DNA of 11,113 bases from Brachybacterium sp. (GCA_030451965.1 JAKDNE010000072.1:1-11113); one strand, 5' to 3'. Positions 1 through 9,471 are shown, counted from the stretch's first letter. A program made the numbers and translations. Notes: a model not told the origin generated them from the letters alone.

Positions 1-145
1 GGAGACCCGAACGGATCACGAGGATCCGGATGTGCTACCGCATGGCGGCAGCCGGACGGGACGTGCTGCCCGGGATCTGTGACCCGGGGGTCGGGTTCGC
101 GGCCCCGCGCTTGCATCCCCGGCGGACTCCGCATTGGATGGCGGC

Positions 146-1495
146 ATGGCCATGGATCGTCCTGCCCCTCGTGTCCTGCCCCGCCGTCGCACGACGCTCG
201 CCGCAGCGGCTTCGCTGCCGCTGGCCGTCGCCGGACTCACCTCCTGCGGGGCGGAAGGCGAGGGCGGCGAAGGGGACGGAAGCGCACCGGACCTCACGGC
301 AGAATTGCCGCGCGCCGAGCCAGGACCCGTCGAGGATGCCGGTGAGCTCGTCACCCCCTTCGCCACGCGGATGCTCGGAGCGATCGATCGTGAGCAGAAG
401 AACGCCGTCTGCGCGCCGCTGTCCGCACAGATCGCGCTCACGATGATCGGCATGGGGGCGGGCGGCACCACCCGCACCCAGATGGAGGAGGTGCTCGGCG
501 GGCAGATGGAGGACCTCGCCGCGACGGCGAACACGCTCTCCCAGCTGCTGGCCGCCGTCGGTGATGAGGAGCGGGACCAGGACGATGAGGAGTCTCCCGA
601 GCCGGCCCGCGCCTCGCTCGCGAACGGGACCTGGCTGCAGGAGGGGTTCGAGGTCCAGGAGAGCTTCCTCGAGGACCTCGCCACCTGGTTCGGCAGCGGG
701 GTCTTCGAGGCCGACTTCTCCGACGACGCCGAGCGGGAGGCGGCCCGCGAGGAGATCAACGACTGGGTCGCCGACTCCACGAACGACCTCATCGAGGAGC
801 TGATCCCCGCGGGCACCCTGACGGCGGCCACCCGCCTGGTGCTGGTCAACGCCCTGCATCTGCAGGCCGCCTGGCAGGAGCCGCTCACGGTGGAGGGCGG
901 GCGCTTCACCACCGCCGACGGCGAGGAGCGCAGCTGCGAGATGCTCCACGGCTCCACCGGCTCCTGGTACGAGGACGAGGTGTGCCGGGCGACCTCCCTG
1001 GGCACCTATGGTGAGGATCTCGCCCTCGCGCTCGTGCAGCCCACGGGTGACCTCGCCGAGGTGCTCGAGGCCTGGTCGGAGGCCGCCGCTGAGGGCGGTT
1101 CCGGTCTCGCCGCCCTGCTGGACGGTCTCGAGGGCTCCGGGGTCTCCACCCGGCTGAGCGTCCCCGCCTTCGACATCGACTGGGAATCCTCGCTGAAGAC
1201 CCTCCTGGAGAGCCTCGGCATGAAGGAGGCGTTCTCCGGTGCGGCCGATTTCTCAGGGGTCACCGGCACGCAGGACCTGGTGATCGACGAGGTGCTGCAG
1301 AAGGCGGTCATCACCGTCGACGAGAATGGGATGGAGGCCGCCGCCGCGACCGCGGTGATGGCCGCCGAGACGTCGATCCAGGTGCCCGAGCGGGAGCTGG
1401 TGCTGGACTCGCCGTTCCTGGTGATCGCCTACGAGCGGAGCACGCTCGCTCCGCTCGTCGTCGGCTGGATCGGTGACCCGACGCAGACCCGTTGA
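146..1495 (+). CDS. Lipoprotein serpin (serine protease inhibitor family I4)
   Basis: Serpins trap a target protease by offering a reactive-centre loop that, once cut, inserts into the central beta-sheet. This 449-aa protein begins with a signal peptide: a PRRR stretch, a hydrophobic run, then the lipobox LTSC with the lipidated Cys at residue 34. It should therefore be tethered outside the membrane, behind a Gly/Glu-rich linker. Serpin landmarks follow: NAVCAPLSAQIALTMIGMGA (about 86-105), VLVNALHLQAAW (232-243), the hinge GMEAAAATAV (395-404) and the C-terminal DSPFLVIAY...GWIGDP. Counting from the hinge puts the scissile bond at T409-S410. The Ala-rich hinge is typical of inhibitory serpins, although P14 is Met instead of the usual Thr. 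An acidic insert lies at about 139-153, and C264 and C280 could form a disulfide. In-frame starts are TTG 134, ATG 146 and ATG 152; none has a strong ribosome binding site, so the exact start is uncertain. The family call is firm; the target protease is unknown. Confidence 0.93.
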   Translation: MAMDRPAPRVLPRRRTTLAAAASLPLAVAGLTSCGAEGEGGEGDGSAPDLTAELPRAEPGPVEDAGELVTPFATRMLGAIDREQKNAVCAPLSAQIALTMIGMGAGGTTRTQMEEVLGGQMEDLAATANTLSQLLAAVGDEERDQDDEESPEPARASLANGTWLQEGFEVQESFLEDLATWFGSGVFEADFSDDAEREAAREEINDWVADSTNDLIEELIPAGTLTAATRLVLVNALHLQAAWQEPLTVEGGRFTTADGEERSCEMLHGSTGSWYEDEVCRATSLGTYGEDLALALVQPTGDLAEVLEAWSEAAAEGGSGLAALLDGLEGSGVSTRLSVPAFDIDWESSLKTLLESLGMKEAFSGAADFSGVTGTQDLVIDEVLQKAVITVDENGMEAAAATAVMAAETSIQVPERELVLDSPFLVIAYERSTLAPLVVGWIGDPTQTR

Positions 1496-1512
1496 TCGAC
1501 CGGCGGGCGCTT

Positions 1513-1557
1513 CGGGGCGCGGTGCCGCGCGAGACGCGGCCCACTAGGTGCGCCCCG
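1513..1557 (+). terminator. Nested hairpin after the serpin, possible terminator
   Basis: An 8-bp outer stem (CGGGGCGC 1513-1520 with GCGCCCCG 1550-1557) encloses a 6-bp inner hairpin (GCCGCG 1524-1529 with CGCGGC 1535-1540, loop CGAGA). It starts 17 nt after the serpin stop codon. No T-run follows, so intrinsic termination is plausible for a high-GC actinobacterium but not proven. In DNA this GC-rich, hairpins also arise by chance. Confidence 0.45.
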
Positions 1558-1581
1558 CGGCCGAACACCTGACACACTGAC

Positions 1582-1595
1582 GTAAGACGTTTCAC
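1582..1595 (+). promoter_or_regulatory. LacI-type operator-like palindrome upstream of the GH35 gene
   Basis: GTAAGACGTTTCAC is an imperfect palindrome centred on CG; 5 of 7 base pairs match, and one of the two mismatches is a G/T pair. It fits the pattern of the palindromes at 9472-9602 (G-T-R-A-A-n-C-G-n-T-T-Y-A-C) with a single deviation. It ends 2 nt before the GH35 ribosome binding site, where a bound repressor could block initiation or elongation. No convincing -10/-35 pair was found in 1541-1600. Confidence 0.5.
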
Positions 1596-1597
1596 AC

Positions 1598-1604
1598 GAG
1601 AGGA
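1598..1604 (+). promoter_or_regulatory. Ribosome binding site of the GH35 gene
   Basis: GAGAGGA lies 9 nt before ATG 1614 and supports that start codon. The first residues after this ATG (MTALLHPTPEGFLRAG) also fit the usual N-terminus of GH35 enzymes that lack a signal peptide. Confidence 0.75.
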
Positions 1605-1613
1605 TATTCGACG

Positions 1614-3515
1614 ATGACCGCCCTGCTCCACCCCACCCCTGAGGGTTTCCTCCGCGCAGGGGATCCGCACCTGGTGATCTCCGGTGCGCTCCACTACTTC
1701 CGGGTCCATCCCGAGCAGTGGCGCGACCGTCTGCGCCGACTGGTCGCGATGGGCTGCAACACGGTGGAGACCTACGTGGCCTGGAACGTGCACCAGCCCG
1801 CGAAGGACGTCACCACCTTCGAGGGCTTCGCGGACCTGGGCCGTTTCCTCGACATCGCCGCCGAGGAGGGTCTCGACGCGATCGTGCGCCCCGGCCCCTA
1901 CATCTGCGCCGAATGGGAGAACGGCGGTTTCCCCGGCTGGATCCTCGCCGACCGCAACCTGCGACTGCGCAATCGCAACGCCCCGTACCTGCAGCTGGTC
2001 GACGACTGGTTCGACCAGCTGATCCCGGTGATCGCCGAGCGTCAGGCCGCTCGCGGCGGCAACGTGGTGATGGTGCAGGTGGAGAACGAGTACGGCAGCT
2101 TCGGCGATGACAAGGTCTACCTCGCGCACCTGCGCGACGGCCTCCTCGCCCGCGGCATCGAGGAGCTGCTGGTGACCTCCGACGGTCCGGCACGGATGTG
2201 GCTGACCGGCGGCACCGTCGACGGGGCGCTCGGCACCGTCAACTTCGGCTCCCGCACCCTCGAGGTGCTCGCGATGGCCGAGCGTGAGCTGCCCGACCAG
2301 CCGCAGATGTGCATGGAGTTCTGGAACGGCTGGTTCGACCACTGGGGCGAGCAGCATCACGAGCGCACCGGTGGCGATGCGGCCGGCGAGCTCTCGGACA
2401 TGCTGGGACGCGGCATGAGCGTGAACTTCTACATGGCCCTCGGCGGCACCAACTTCGGCATGCAGGCCGGCGCCAACCACGACGGCACGCTGCAGCCCAC
2501 TACGACCAGCTATGACTATGACGCCCCGATCGCTGAGAACGGTGCGCTCACCGAGAAGTTCCGCGCCTTCCGCGAGGTCGTCGCGACGCATCGCGACCTG
2601 CCGCCGTACGAGGAGCATCTCGAGCAGCTCGGCCTCGCCGCCCGCCCGGCGACCCTCCCGGCGGGCGAGGTCGCGATCGAGAAGGTCGCCTCCCTGCGCG
2701 GCACCGAGCGCTTCACCCGCCCCGCCGAGGTGCACCCGACGCCGCCTGCCTTCGAGGACATCGGTCTCGAGCGCGGCATGCTGCGTCTTTCGCGCGAGAT
2801 CGAGATCGCGGCCGTCGAGCGCGAGGGCCGTACCGAGATCTCCCCGCTGAAGCTCTACGACCTGCACGATCGCGCCTGGGTGTACGTCGATGGGGTCTAT
2901 GTCGGGCCCACCGGGCTGGACCCGGCGCAGGCCGAGGTCCCGCACGCGGAGCGCACCGACCCCACCGATCCGGCCAGCGTCGAGCTCACGCCCTTCGCCG
3001 ACCGGCTGCTGCCGGACGGCGGTCACCGCACCGTGCGCGTGGAGATCCTGGTCGAGAACCTGGGCCGCGTGAACTTCGGGCCCCGGCTCGGGGAGCGCAA
3101 GGGCATCCTCGGCGGGGTGTGGCAGACCATCCGCTACCTCAACGACTGGGAGGCCGACGCCTGGCCGCTCGAGGAGATGGGGGAGGAGCTGGCCGCACTG
3201 CTCGAGGGAGCGCCCGCACTCGCCACGGACACCGGCTCCGACGATGACGAGCTGCCCGTTCTCGTGGGTGCGTCCTTCGACGCGGAGGCGCCCACGGACA
3301 CCTTCCTCGACGTCTCCGGCGCCGGGCACGGAGTCGCCTACGTCAACGGCTTCTGCGTGGGCCGCTACTGGAACATCGGGCCGCAGCAGAGCCTGTACGT
3401 GCCGGCGCCGCTGGTCCGCGCGGGCCGCAACGAGGTGCTGCTGCTGGATCTCGAGAAGCGGCCGACGGCGCTCGCGCTGCTCACCGAGCACGTGTTCGCG
3501 ACGCCGGGGGTCTGA
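1614..3515 (+). CDS. Cytoplasmic GH35 beta-galactosidase
   Basis: This enzyme releases terminal, non-reducing beta-linked galactose from oligosaccharides or glycosides by a retaining mechanism. The 633-aa protein carries clear glycoside hydrolase family 35 marks in a TIM barrel (about residues 10-330): SGALHYFRVHPEQW near 23-36, NTVETYVAWNVHQP at 49-62, and RPGPYICAEWENGGFPGW at 92-109. The acid/base motif VQVENEYG gives E159 as the likely proton donor, and CMEFWNGWFDHWGE gives E235 as the likely nucleophile, by position relative to human GLB1 E188/E268. The C-terminal beta-domains end in the typical GH35 tail VNGFCVGRYWNIGPQQSLYV. There is no signal peptide, so it should act on imported substrate. 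It converges with the transporter operon and has the same operator type upstream. Linkage preference (beta-1,3, 1,4 or 1,6) cannot be told from sequence. A few GH35 members act on other sugars such as glucosamine, so the substrate is likely, not certain. Confidence 0.93.
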   Translation: MTALLHPTPEGFLRAGDPHLVISGALHYFRVHPEQWRDRLRRLVAMGCNTVETYVAWNVHQPAKDVTTFEGFADLGRFLDIAAEEGLDAIVRPGPYICAEWENGGFPGWILADRNLRLRNRNAPYLQLVDDWFDQLIPVIAERQAARGGNVVMVQVENEYGSFGDDKVYLAHLRDGLLARGIEELLVTSDGPARMWLTGGTVDGALGTVNFGSRTLEVLAMAERELPDQPQMCMEFWNGWFDHWGEQHHERTGGDAAGELSDMLGRGMSVNFYMALGGTNFGMQAGANHDGTLQPTTTSYDYDAPIAENGALTEKFRAFREVVATHRDLPPYEEHLEQLGLAARPATLPAGEVAIEKVASLRGTERFTRPAEVHPTPPAFEDIGLERGMLRLSREIEIAAVEREGRTEISPLKLYDLHDRAWVYVDGVYVGPTGLDPAQAEVPHAERTDPTDPASVELTPFADRLLPDGGHRTVRVEILVENLGRVNFGPRLGERKGILGGVWQTIRYLNDWEADAWPLEEMGEELAALLEGAPALATDTGSDDDELPVLVGASFDAEAPTDTFLDVSGAGHGVAYVNGFCVGRYWNIGPQQSLYVPAPLVRAGRNEVLLLDLEKRPTALALLTEHVFATPGV

Positions 3516-3541
3516 AACCGCACCGATCAGCTGCAGACGCC

Positions 3542-3579
3542 GACGGGCGGCCCTTGGACCGGAGTCCGGGCCGCCCGTC
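3542..3579. terminator. Perfect hairpin between convergent genes, likely bidirectional terminator
   Basis: GACGGGCGGCCC (3542-3553) pairs perfectly with GGGCCGCCCGTC (3568-3579). The 14-nt loop contains a second small stem, GGAC (3556-3559) with GTCC (3564-3567). It sits in the 80-nt gap between the GH35 stop (3515) and the end of the substrate-binding protein gene (3596). Its symmetry would let it serve transcripts from both sides. It lacks a T-run on either strand. Confidence 0.75.
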
Positions 3580-3595
3580 CGCATTCGGGCCGAGG

Positions 3596-5260
3596 TCAGC
3601 CCTTCGGCTCGAGGTTCATCAGCGTCAGGATGCCGTCGGCGGGCATCGGGGCGTTGGGCGCGTAGTCGGAGCCACCCTCGACCGTCGGGTACCCGGTCCA
3701 GTTCTGCTCATTGGCGACGAGCTTCCAGCCGGAGGTGGCGGTCGAGATGAACGGCGCCTCCTCGGTGAGGATCTCCTGGATGCGGATGATGATCTCGTGG
3801 CTGCGCTCGACGTCCTCGCCGGCGGGGATCGAGCCCAGCTCGTGGACGAGCTCGTCGTACTCCTCGTTCTGGAACCGACCGTAGTTCCAGATCGCCTGCT
3901 CGCCGATCGGGGTGAACTGGAGATCGCTCATGGTCGCGAACATGTCGTACGGCATGCTGCCGCTGAAGGGGTAGTAGGACAGCATCCCGAAGTCGCCGAG
4001 CGAGCTGGCCTCCGTGAACGGGGCGTCGGCCATCTGGTTCACCGACACCGTCAGCCCGAGGGTCTCGCTCCACTGGTCGGCCAGGATCTGACCGGTGGTC
4101 ACCCATTCGGCGTAGGGCTGGTAGAGGTCGTACCGCAGCTCGTAGGTCTCCCCGTCCTTCTCCAGCGCGCCGCCGTCCGTGACGGTCCAGCCGCCCTCCT
4201 CGAGCTGCGCCTTCGCGTACTCGATGTCCTGGGTCTGCTCCTGGTCCTCGGCGAGCATGTCGGAGAAGACGGTCGCATCCAGGCCCGCGAAGGTCGGGAC
4301 GCCGTACCCGACCGCCGCGACCTCGGCCGCGACGGCCAGATCCACCGCGGCACGCAGCGCACGACGCACGTGGACGTCGTCGTAGGGAGCCTGGGTCAGG
4401 TTGAAGATCAGGCCGTCCGAGGCTCCGGTGGGGAAGAACTCGTAGACGTTGTTCTCCGGGTCCAGCGCCACGAACTCCTCCTGGGCGTTCTCCCAGCCGG
4501 TCCCGGCGACGTCGAGGGCGCCGTCGATGATCTGCTGCTTCGCGGCATCGCCGGTGCCGGCGTGCATGAACAGCTTGTTCGGGCCGCTCGGTGCGCCGCC
4601 CCAGTAATCCTCCCGCAGGTCGAACGCGATCTGCTGCGGGGAGAAGCTGGCGAGCACGCCGGGCCCGGTGCCGACGGGCTCGGGATTCGTCCAGGTGCGG
4701 ACGTCCTGCTCGGCCCACACGTGCTCGGGGACGATCTGGCGGGTCGCGAAGCCGCCCAGGTCCGCGAAGTTGGGTTCGTCGTACGTGACCACGACGGTCT
4801 GGTCATCGGGCGCGTCGACGGAGGTGAAGGGGTAGGAGCTCGGGGTCTTCCCGGCCAGCACCAGATCCCAGGTGAATTTCACGTCGCCCGCGGTGAATGC
4901 TTCGCCGTCCGACCAGCTGATGTCGCTCGGCAGGGTGAAGGTCAGCTCGGTGCCCTCGTCGTTGAACTCCCAGGACTCCGCGAGATGGGGGAGCAGCTCG
5001 CCGGCGGTGGAGCGGTCCACGCGGACCAGCGGCTCGTACACGTAGGAGGTGCCGGGGGTGACGTTCACGCCCGTGGGGGAGAAGAGGTTGAAGTTCTGGT
5101 TCCAGGTGGTGCCGCCCCAGCCCAGCCAGTGGATCTCACGGGGGGCGTCCTCGCCCTCGCCGCCGCCGGTGCCGCGGTCGAAGCTGCAGGCGGCCAGTGC
5201 TGCGGTGGTCAGTGCGGCGGCGCTTCCGGCCGCGAACGTGCGTCGGGTGAATCGGGTCAT
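3596..5260 (-). CDS. ABC transporter family-5 substrate-binding lipoprotein, probably for an oligosaccharide
   Basis: This extracellular lipoprotein captures the ligand and hands it to the permease pair encoded upstream. It has 554 residues. The N-terminus TRRTFAAGS resembles a Tat signal, and the lipobox LAAC places the lipidated Cys at residue 25. The family-5 (DppA/OppA-like) signature follows: YEPLVR near 75-80, LLPHLAESWEFNDEGTELTF near 89-108, and WSDGEAFTAGDVKFTW near 116-131. The early NQNFNLFSPTG resembles the start of family-5 proteins known to bind oligosaccharides in Thermotoga (recalled knowledge, not a search). It is the last gene of the operon; its ATG lies 1 nt after the stop of the preceding ATPase gene, with AAGGAGAG as ribosome binding site. 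The binding-protein gene is often first in such operons, so its place here is less common. The family is firm. A sugar ligand is inferred from the GH35 and Gfo/Idh neighbours; peptides remain possible. Confidence 0.9.
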   Translation of the reverse strand: MTRFTRRTFAAGSAAALTTAALAACSFDRGTGGGEGEDAPREIHWLGWGGTTWNQNFNLFSPTGVNVTPGTSYVYEPLVRVDRSTAGELLPHLAESWEFNDEGTELTFTLPSDISWSDGEAFTAGDVKFTWDLVLAGKTPSSYPFTSVDAPDDQTVVVTYDEPNFADLGGFATRQIVPEHVWAEQDVRTWTNPEPVGTGPGVLASFSPQQIAFDLREDYWGGAPSGPNKLFMHAGTGDAAKQQIIDGALDVAGTGWENAQEEFVALDPENNVYEFFPTGASDGLIFNLTQAPYDDVHVRRALRAAVDLAVAAEVAAVGYGVPTFAGLDATVFSDMLAEDQEQTQDIEYAKAQLEEGGWTVTDGGALEKDGETYELRYDLYQPYAEWVTTGQILADQWSETLGLTVSVNQMADAPFTEASSLGDFGMLSYYPFSGSMPYDMFATMSDLQFTPIGEQAIWNYGRFQNEEYDELVHELGSIPAGEDVERSHEIIIRIQEILTEEAPFISTATSGWKLVANEQNWTGYPTVEGGSDYAPNAPMPADGILTLMNLEPKG

Positions 5261-5261
5261 G

Positions 5262-6343
<1,082 letters not shown>

Positions 6344-6347
<4 letters not shown>

Positions 6348-7405
6348 CGGGCCTCCTCGAGGATGGTGCGTGCGTCGGTGTCGTCGGCCTCGATGCGTCG
6401 TACGTGGCAGGCGGCGACCGAGTCGGACAGTGCGGTCAGCTCCGGTCGCACCTGCGAGCACAGCTCGATGGCCTCGGCGCACCGAGGGTTGAAGGCGCAG
6501 CCGCTGGGGAGGCGGCGCAGGTCGGGTGGGGAACCGGGGATGCCATGACGCTTGCCGCGCTCGGAGACGAGCGAGGGGAAGGCCTCGCGCAGCCCCCGGG
6601 TGTAGGGGTGCTGCGGGTTCTCGGAGATGGTGGAGCCGTCGGCGACCTCCACGATCCGGCCGCCGTACATGATGGCGATCCGGTCGGCCATCTCCAGCAG
6701 CAGGGAGAGATCGTGGGTGACGAAGACGACCGCGAACCCGAGCTCCTGCTGCAGCCGCAGGATCTGGTTGAGGATCTGGCGCTGCATGACCACGTCGACG
6801 GCGGTGGTCGGCTCGTCCATCACGATCAGGTCCGGATCGCAGGCCAGGGACAGGGCGATCAGCGCCCGCTGGCGCATGCCGCCGGACAGCTCGTGCGGAT
6901 ACTTGTTCAGCGCATCCGGCATGATGCCGACCATCTGCAGCAGCTCGGTGGACCGGTCCTGCAGCCGGGCCCGGCCCAGGCTCCGGTCATGGGCGCGCAG
7001 CACGTCGAAGAACTGGTCCCGCAGGCGGATGACCGGGTTCAGACAGGCCATCGCGGACTGCATCACGATGGAGATGTCCGACCAGCGGAATCGCTGCATC
7101 GCCCGGTCGTCGCAGTCGACCAGGTCGACCCCGGTCGCGCCGGGATGCTCATGGAAGATCACGTGGCCCCGCGAGGTGACCGCGGGGGCCTGCTGCAGCC
7201 GGGTCATGGCGTTGAGCAGGGTGGACTTGCCCGAGGCGCTCTCCCCGGCGATGCCGAGGATCTCGCCGCGGCGCACGCTCAGGTTGATGTCCGAGCACGC
7301 CTTGACGTTCGAGGAGTCCTCGGTCCCGAGGTACAGCACATCCAGGTCGCGGATCTCCAGCAGCACGTCCTCTGCCGTGCTCGGTGGGGTGGGGGTGGTG
7401 CTCAT
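6344..7405 (-). CDS. Opp/Dpp-type ABC transporter ATPase (OppD/DppD-like)
   Basis: This is the second nucleotide-binding subunit, presumably pairing with the F-type ATPase to form the ATP-hydrolysing dimer. The 353-aa protein has Walker A GESASGKS (54-61; the common form is GESGSGKS), Q-loop Gln116, signature LSGGM (173-177), Walker B LIVMDEP (193-199) and H-loop His231. The C-terminal extension has Cys at 303, 309, 316 and 333, with exactly the same spacing as in the partner ATPase. I chose ATG 7405 because it overlaps the stop of the C-type permease gene as ATGA and is preceded by AGGAGG. The open frame continues upstream to 7873, but that stretch is a shadow of the permease. The overlap at each end (7402-7405 and 6344-6347) shows tight translational coupling. 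Confidence 0.93.
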
Positions 7406-8319
7406 GCGGGGCCTCCTGCCTCGGCCAGCGCGCGGCGGCGTCGCTGCTCGCGGTTGAACTGGCGGGTGCGTGCGTTCAGGCGTGCGTTCAGCTGCGGGTT
7501 GGTGATCTCGTCCAGGCCGAAGTTGATCATCGCGGTGGCGAATCCGATCAGGGCGATGGCCAGGCCGGGCGGAAGGAAGAACCACCAGTGGCCGCGCAGG
7601 ATCGCGCCGCCGGTCTGTGCCTGGCTGACCATCGTTCCCCAGGTGATCTCGCTCGTGGAGCCCAGGCCCAGGAAGGCGAGGGAGGCCTCCATGAAGATGC
7701 CGGCGACCACGGCCTTGAGGAACATGGAGGAGATGACGCCGCCCAGGTGCGGCACCACTTCGACCGCGATGATGCGGGGCGTGGATTCGCCGACGGTGCG
7801 CAGCGCGCTGGTGAAGTCGCGATTGCGCAGGCTCATGGTCTGGGCACGGATGGAACGGGCGCCACCGGGCCATTCGAGCAGTCCGATCACCACGGCGATC
7901 AGCAGGATCCCGGCCTCCTGCACGTAGCCCGCGATGATGAACAGCAGCGCGAAGCCGGGCAGGGTCATCAGCACGTTGACCACGGCGTTGATGGCCCGGT
8001 CGGGGATGCCGCCCAGGTAGCCGGCGGTGGTGCCCACCAGAACGGCGATGACCGTGGCGATGATGCCGGACAGCAGCCCGACGGTCACCGAGCCGCGGGC
8101 ACCGATGATCAGCTGGGCCAGCACGTCCTGCCCCACATGGTTGGTGCCCAGCAGATGCTGCGGCGACGGGGGTGCGGAGATCGCGTCGTAGTCGATGCCG
8201 CGCGGATCGACCTGCATGACGCTGCTGACGAACCAGGGGCCGAGCAGTGCGATCACCAGGAAGACGATCGAGATGATCATCCCGACGGCGAACTTGCGGT
8301 TTTTCAGGAGTCGTCTCAT
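7402..8319 (-). CDS. Opp/Dpp-type ABC transporter permease C (OppC/DppC-like)
   Basis: This inner-membrane subunit forms half of the translocation channel. The 305-aa protein starts with a short basic N-terminus and a first membrane segment (about 11-30). The family motif LGTNHVGQDVLAQLIIGAR (57-75) leads into a run of membrane helices (about 78-103, 112-133, 137-150, 200-217 and 247-268). The cytoplasmic coupling loop that contacts an ATPase is seen at about 168-191 (DFTSALRTVGESTPRIIAVE...). The long, Arg-rich tail (about 278-297) is presumably cytoplasmic. ATG 8319 lies 1 nt after the stop of the B permease gene, with GGAGA as ribosome binding site. Length and motif order are normal for the family. 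Confidence 0.92.
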   Translation of the reverse strand: MRRLLKNRKFAVGMIISIVFLVIALLGPWFVSSVMQVDPRGIDYDAISAPPSPQHLLGTNHVGQDVLAQLIIGARGSVTVGLLSGIIATVIAVLVGTTAGYLGGIPDRAINAVVNVLMTLPGFALLFIIAGYVQEAGILLIAVVIGLLEWPGGARSIRAQTMSLRNRDFTSALRTVGESTPRIIAVEVVPHLGGVISSMFLKAVVAGIFMEASLAFLGLGSTSEITWGTMVSQAQTGGAILRGHWWFFLPPGLAIALIGFATAMINFGLDEITNPQLNARLNARTRQFNREQRRRRALAEAGGPA

Positions 8320-8320
8320 G

Positions 8321-9397
8321 TCAGTTCTCCCTGGTGCGCGGGTCGAGGAGGACGTACAGCGAGTCCGCGATGAAGTTCGCGATCAGCACGGCCAGCACGA
8401 TCATCAAGAAGATGGCCTGCATCAGCGGGTAGTCCTTGGTGGTGATCGCGTTGAAGAGCAGGTAGCCCATGCCGGGGTAGGTGAACACGATCTCGGTCAG
8501 CACCACGCCGCCCAGGATCGCGCCGATCGAGGTGGCCAGGCCCGTGATGTTGGGCAGCATCGCGTTGCGCGCGGCGTAGCGGAAGGTCACGCGTCGGTTG
8601 CTGAGCCCTTCTGCGCGGGCCAGGGTCACGTAGTCCTCGCTGACGGTGGTGACCATCATGTTGCGCATCGCGAACAGCCACCCGGCGAAGCCGACGAAGA
8701 TCGAGGTCAGGATCGGCAGCGCTCCGTACTGGAGGACGGAGGCGAGGAACCAGAAGTTGGTGATCTCGAAGGGCACGCTGGGGTCGTAGCCGCCGGAGGA
8801 GGGGAAGATCCCCAGCGTCAGCGCGAAGATCCACAGGCAGACCAGGGCGACCCAGAAGGAGGGCATCGACGAGAAGAACTGGGAGATCGGGGTGAGCCAG
8901 TTGTCCAGCTTCCCGCCGGGACGGTAGCCGACGATGACGCCCAGCCCCGTGCCGACCACCCAGGCCACGATCGTGCTCACGCCGACCAGGAACAGCGTCC
9001 AGGGAAGGGCGGCGAGGATCAGGTCGATCACCGGTGTCGGGTAGCGCGAGACGGCGATGCCGAAGTCACCGGTGACGATGCTTCCGAGGTAGGAGAGGTA
9101 CTGCTCGAGCAGGTTCGTGTTCGGATCCCCGTACAGGGTCCGGATCGAGTCGAGCATCTCCGGGGTGAGCTGGGCGCCGGTCTGCCGGGTGATCTGCAGT
9201 GCGAGGGCCTGGGCAGGGTCTCCCGGCATGAAGCGGGGGATCAGGAAGTTCAGCGTGAGGGCGACCCAGGCGGTGACGACGTAGAAGCCGGCGCGCTGCA
9301 GCAGGAAAGACCCGCCGCGGCCTCGGGCCCGCTTGGGCAGTGGTGCGGGGGAGATCGTCGCCGGGGTGCTCGGCACGACCTTCTGGGTATCGCTCAC
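8321..9397 (-). CDS. Opp/Dpp-type ABC transporter permease B (OppB/DppB-like), first gene of the operon
   Basis: This is the partner channel subunit. The 358-aa protein has a basic N-terminal tail and a first helix (about 36-54) followed by the OppB/DppB hallmark FMPGDPAQAL. A periplasmic-type loop (65-130) and five further helices follow (about 131-157, 180-199, 213-243, 284-305 and 325-345). The coupling loop with the EAA-like motif DYVTLARAEGLSNRR lies at about 256-270. I chose GTG 9397, which has GGAGG 4 nt upstream. Another in-frame GTG at 9439 would add 14 residues but has no ribosome binding site. The gene faces the divergent regulatory region, so the promoter of the whole B-C-D-F-binding-protein operon should lie just upstream, near 9490. 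Confidence 0.92.
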   Translation of the reverse strand: MSDTQKVVPSTPATISPAPLPKRARGRGGSFLLQRAGFYVVTAWVALTLNFLIPRFMPGDPAQALALQITRQTGAQLTPEMLDSIRTLYGDPNTNLLEQYLSYLGSIVTGDFGIAVSRYPTPVIDLILAALPWTLFLVGVSTIVAWVVGTGLGVIVGYRPGGKLDNWLTPISQFFSSMPSFWVALVCLWIFALTLGIFPSSGGYDPSVPFEITNFWFLASVLQYGALPILTSIFVGFAGWLFAMRNMMVTTVSEDYVTLARAEGLSNRRVTFRYAARNAMLPNITGLATSIGAILGGVVLTEIVFTYPGMGYLLFNAITTKDYPLMQAIFLMIVLAVLIANFIADSLYVLLDPRTREN

Positions 9398-9471
9398 GGT
9401 GCCTCCGTTGGCGTCTCGATGTGCGTCTTCTCCCGCCACGGCAGGGCATTCGTGTGCGCCACGACACTCTT

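Noticed and set aside
2..82. Possible tail of an upstream gene on the + strand (frame ending in TGA 80-82)
   Set aside because: Only 26 codons are visible, the third-position GC is low for this genome, and nothing is recognisable; too weak to annotate.
69..88. CCCGGG...CCCGGG hairpin (69-74 with 83-88) upstream of the serpin
   Set aside because: Six base pairs of self-palindromic GC are expected by chance at this GC content, and no other signal supports a terminator or operator.
134..145. TTG at 134 as serpin start
   Set aside because: No ribosome binding site favours it over ATG 146 or 152, and the added residues do not improve the signal peptide. The start stays uncertain.
35..1005. Long - strand open frames opposite the serpin
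   Set aside because: The serpin frame carries clear family motifs; the antisense products are low-complexity Ser/Arg or Gly/Leu-rich.
1311..3584. 757-codon open frame on the - strand, antisense to the GH35 gene
   Set aside because: It lies opposite a clear GH35 gene, lacks any recognisable domain, and has the His/Val/Arg/Gly-rich low-complexity make-up of antisense frames in high-GC DNA.
9398..9439. GTG at 9439 as the start of permease B
   Set aside because: It has no upstream ribosome binding site, while GTG 9397 has GGAGG 4 nt before it and leaves a normal family length.
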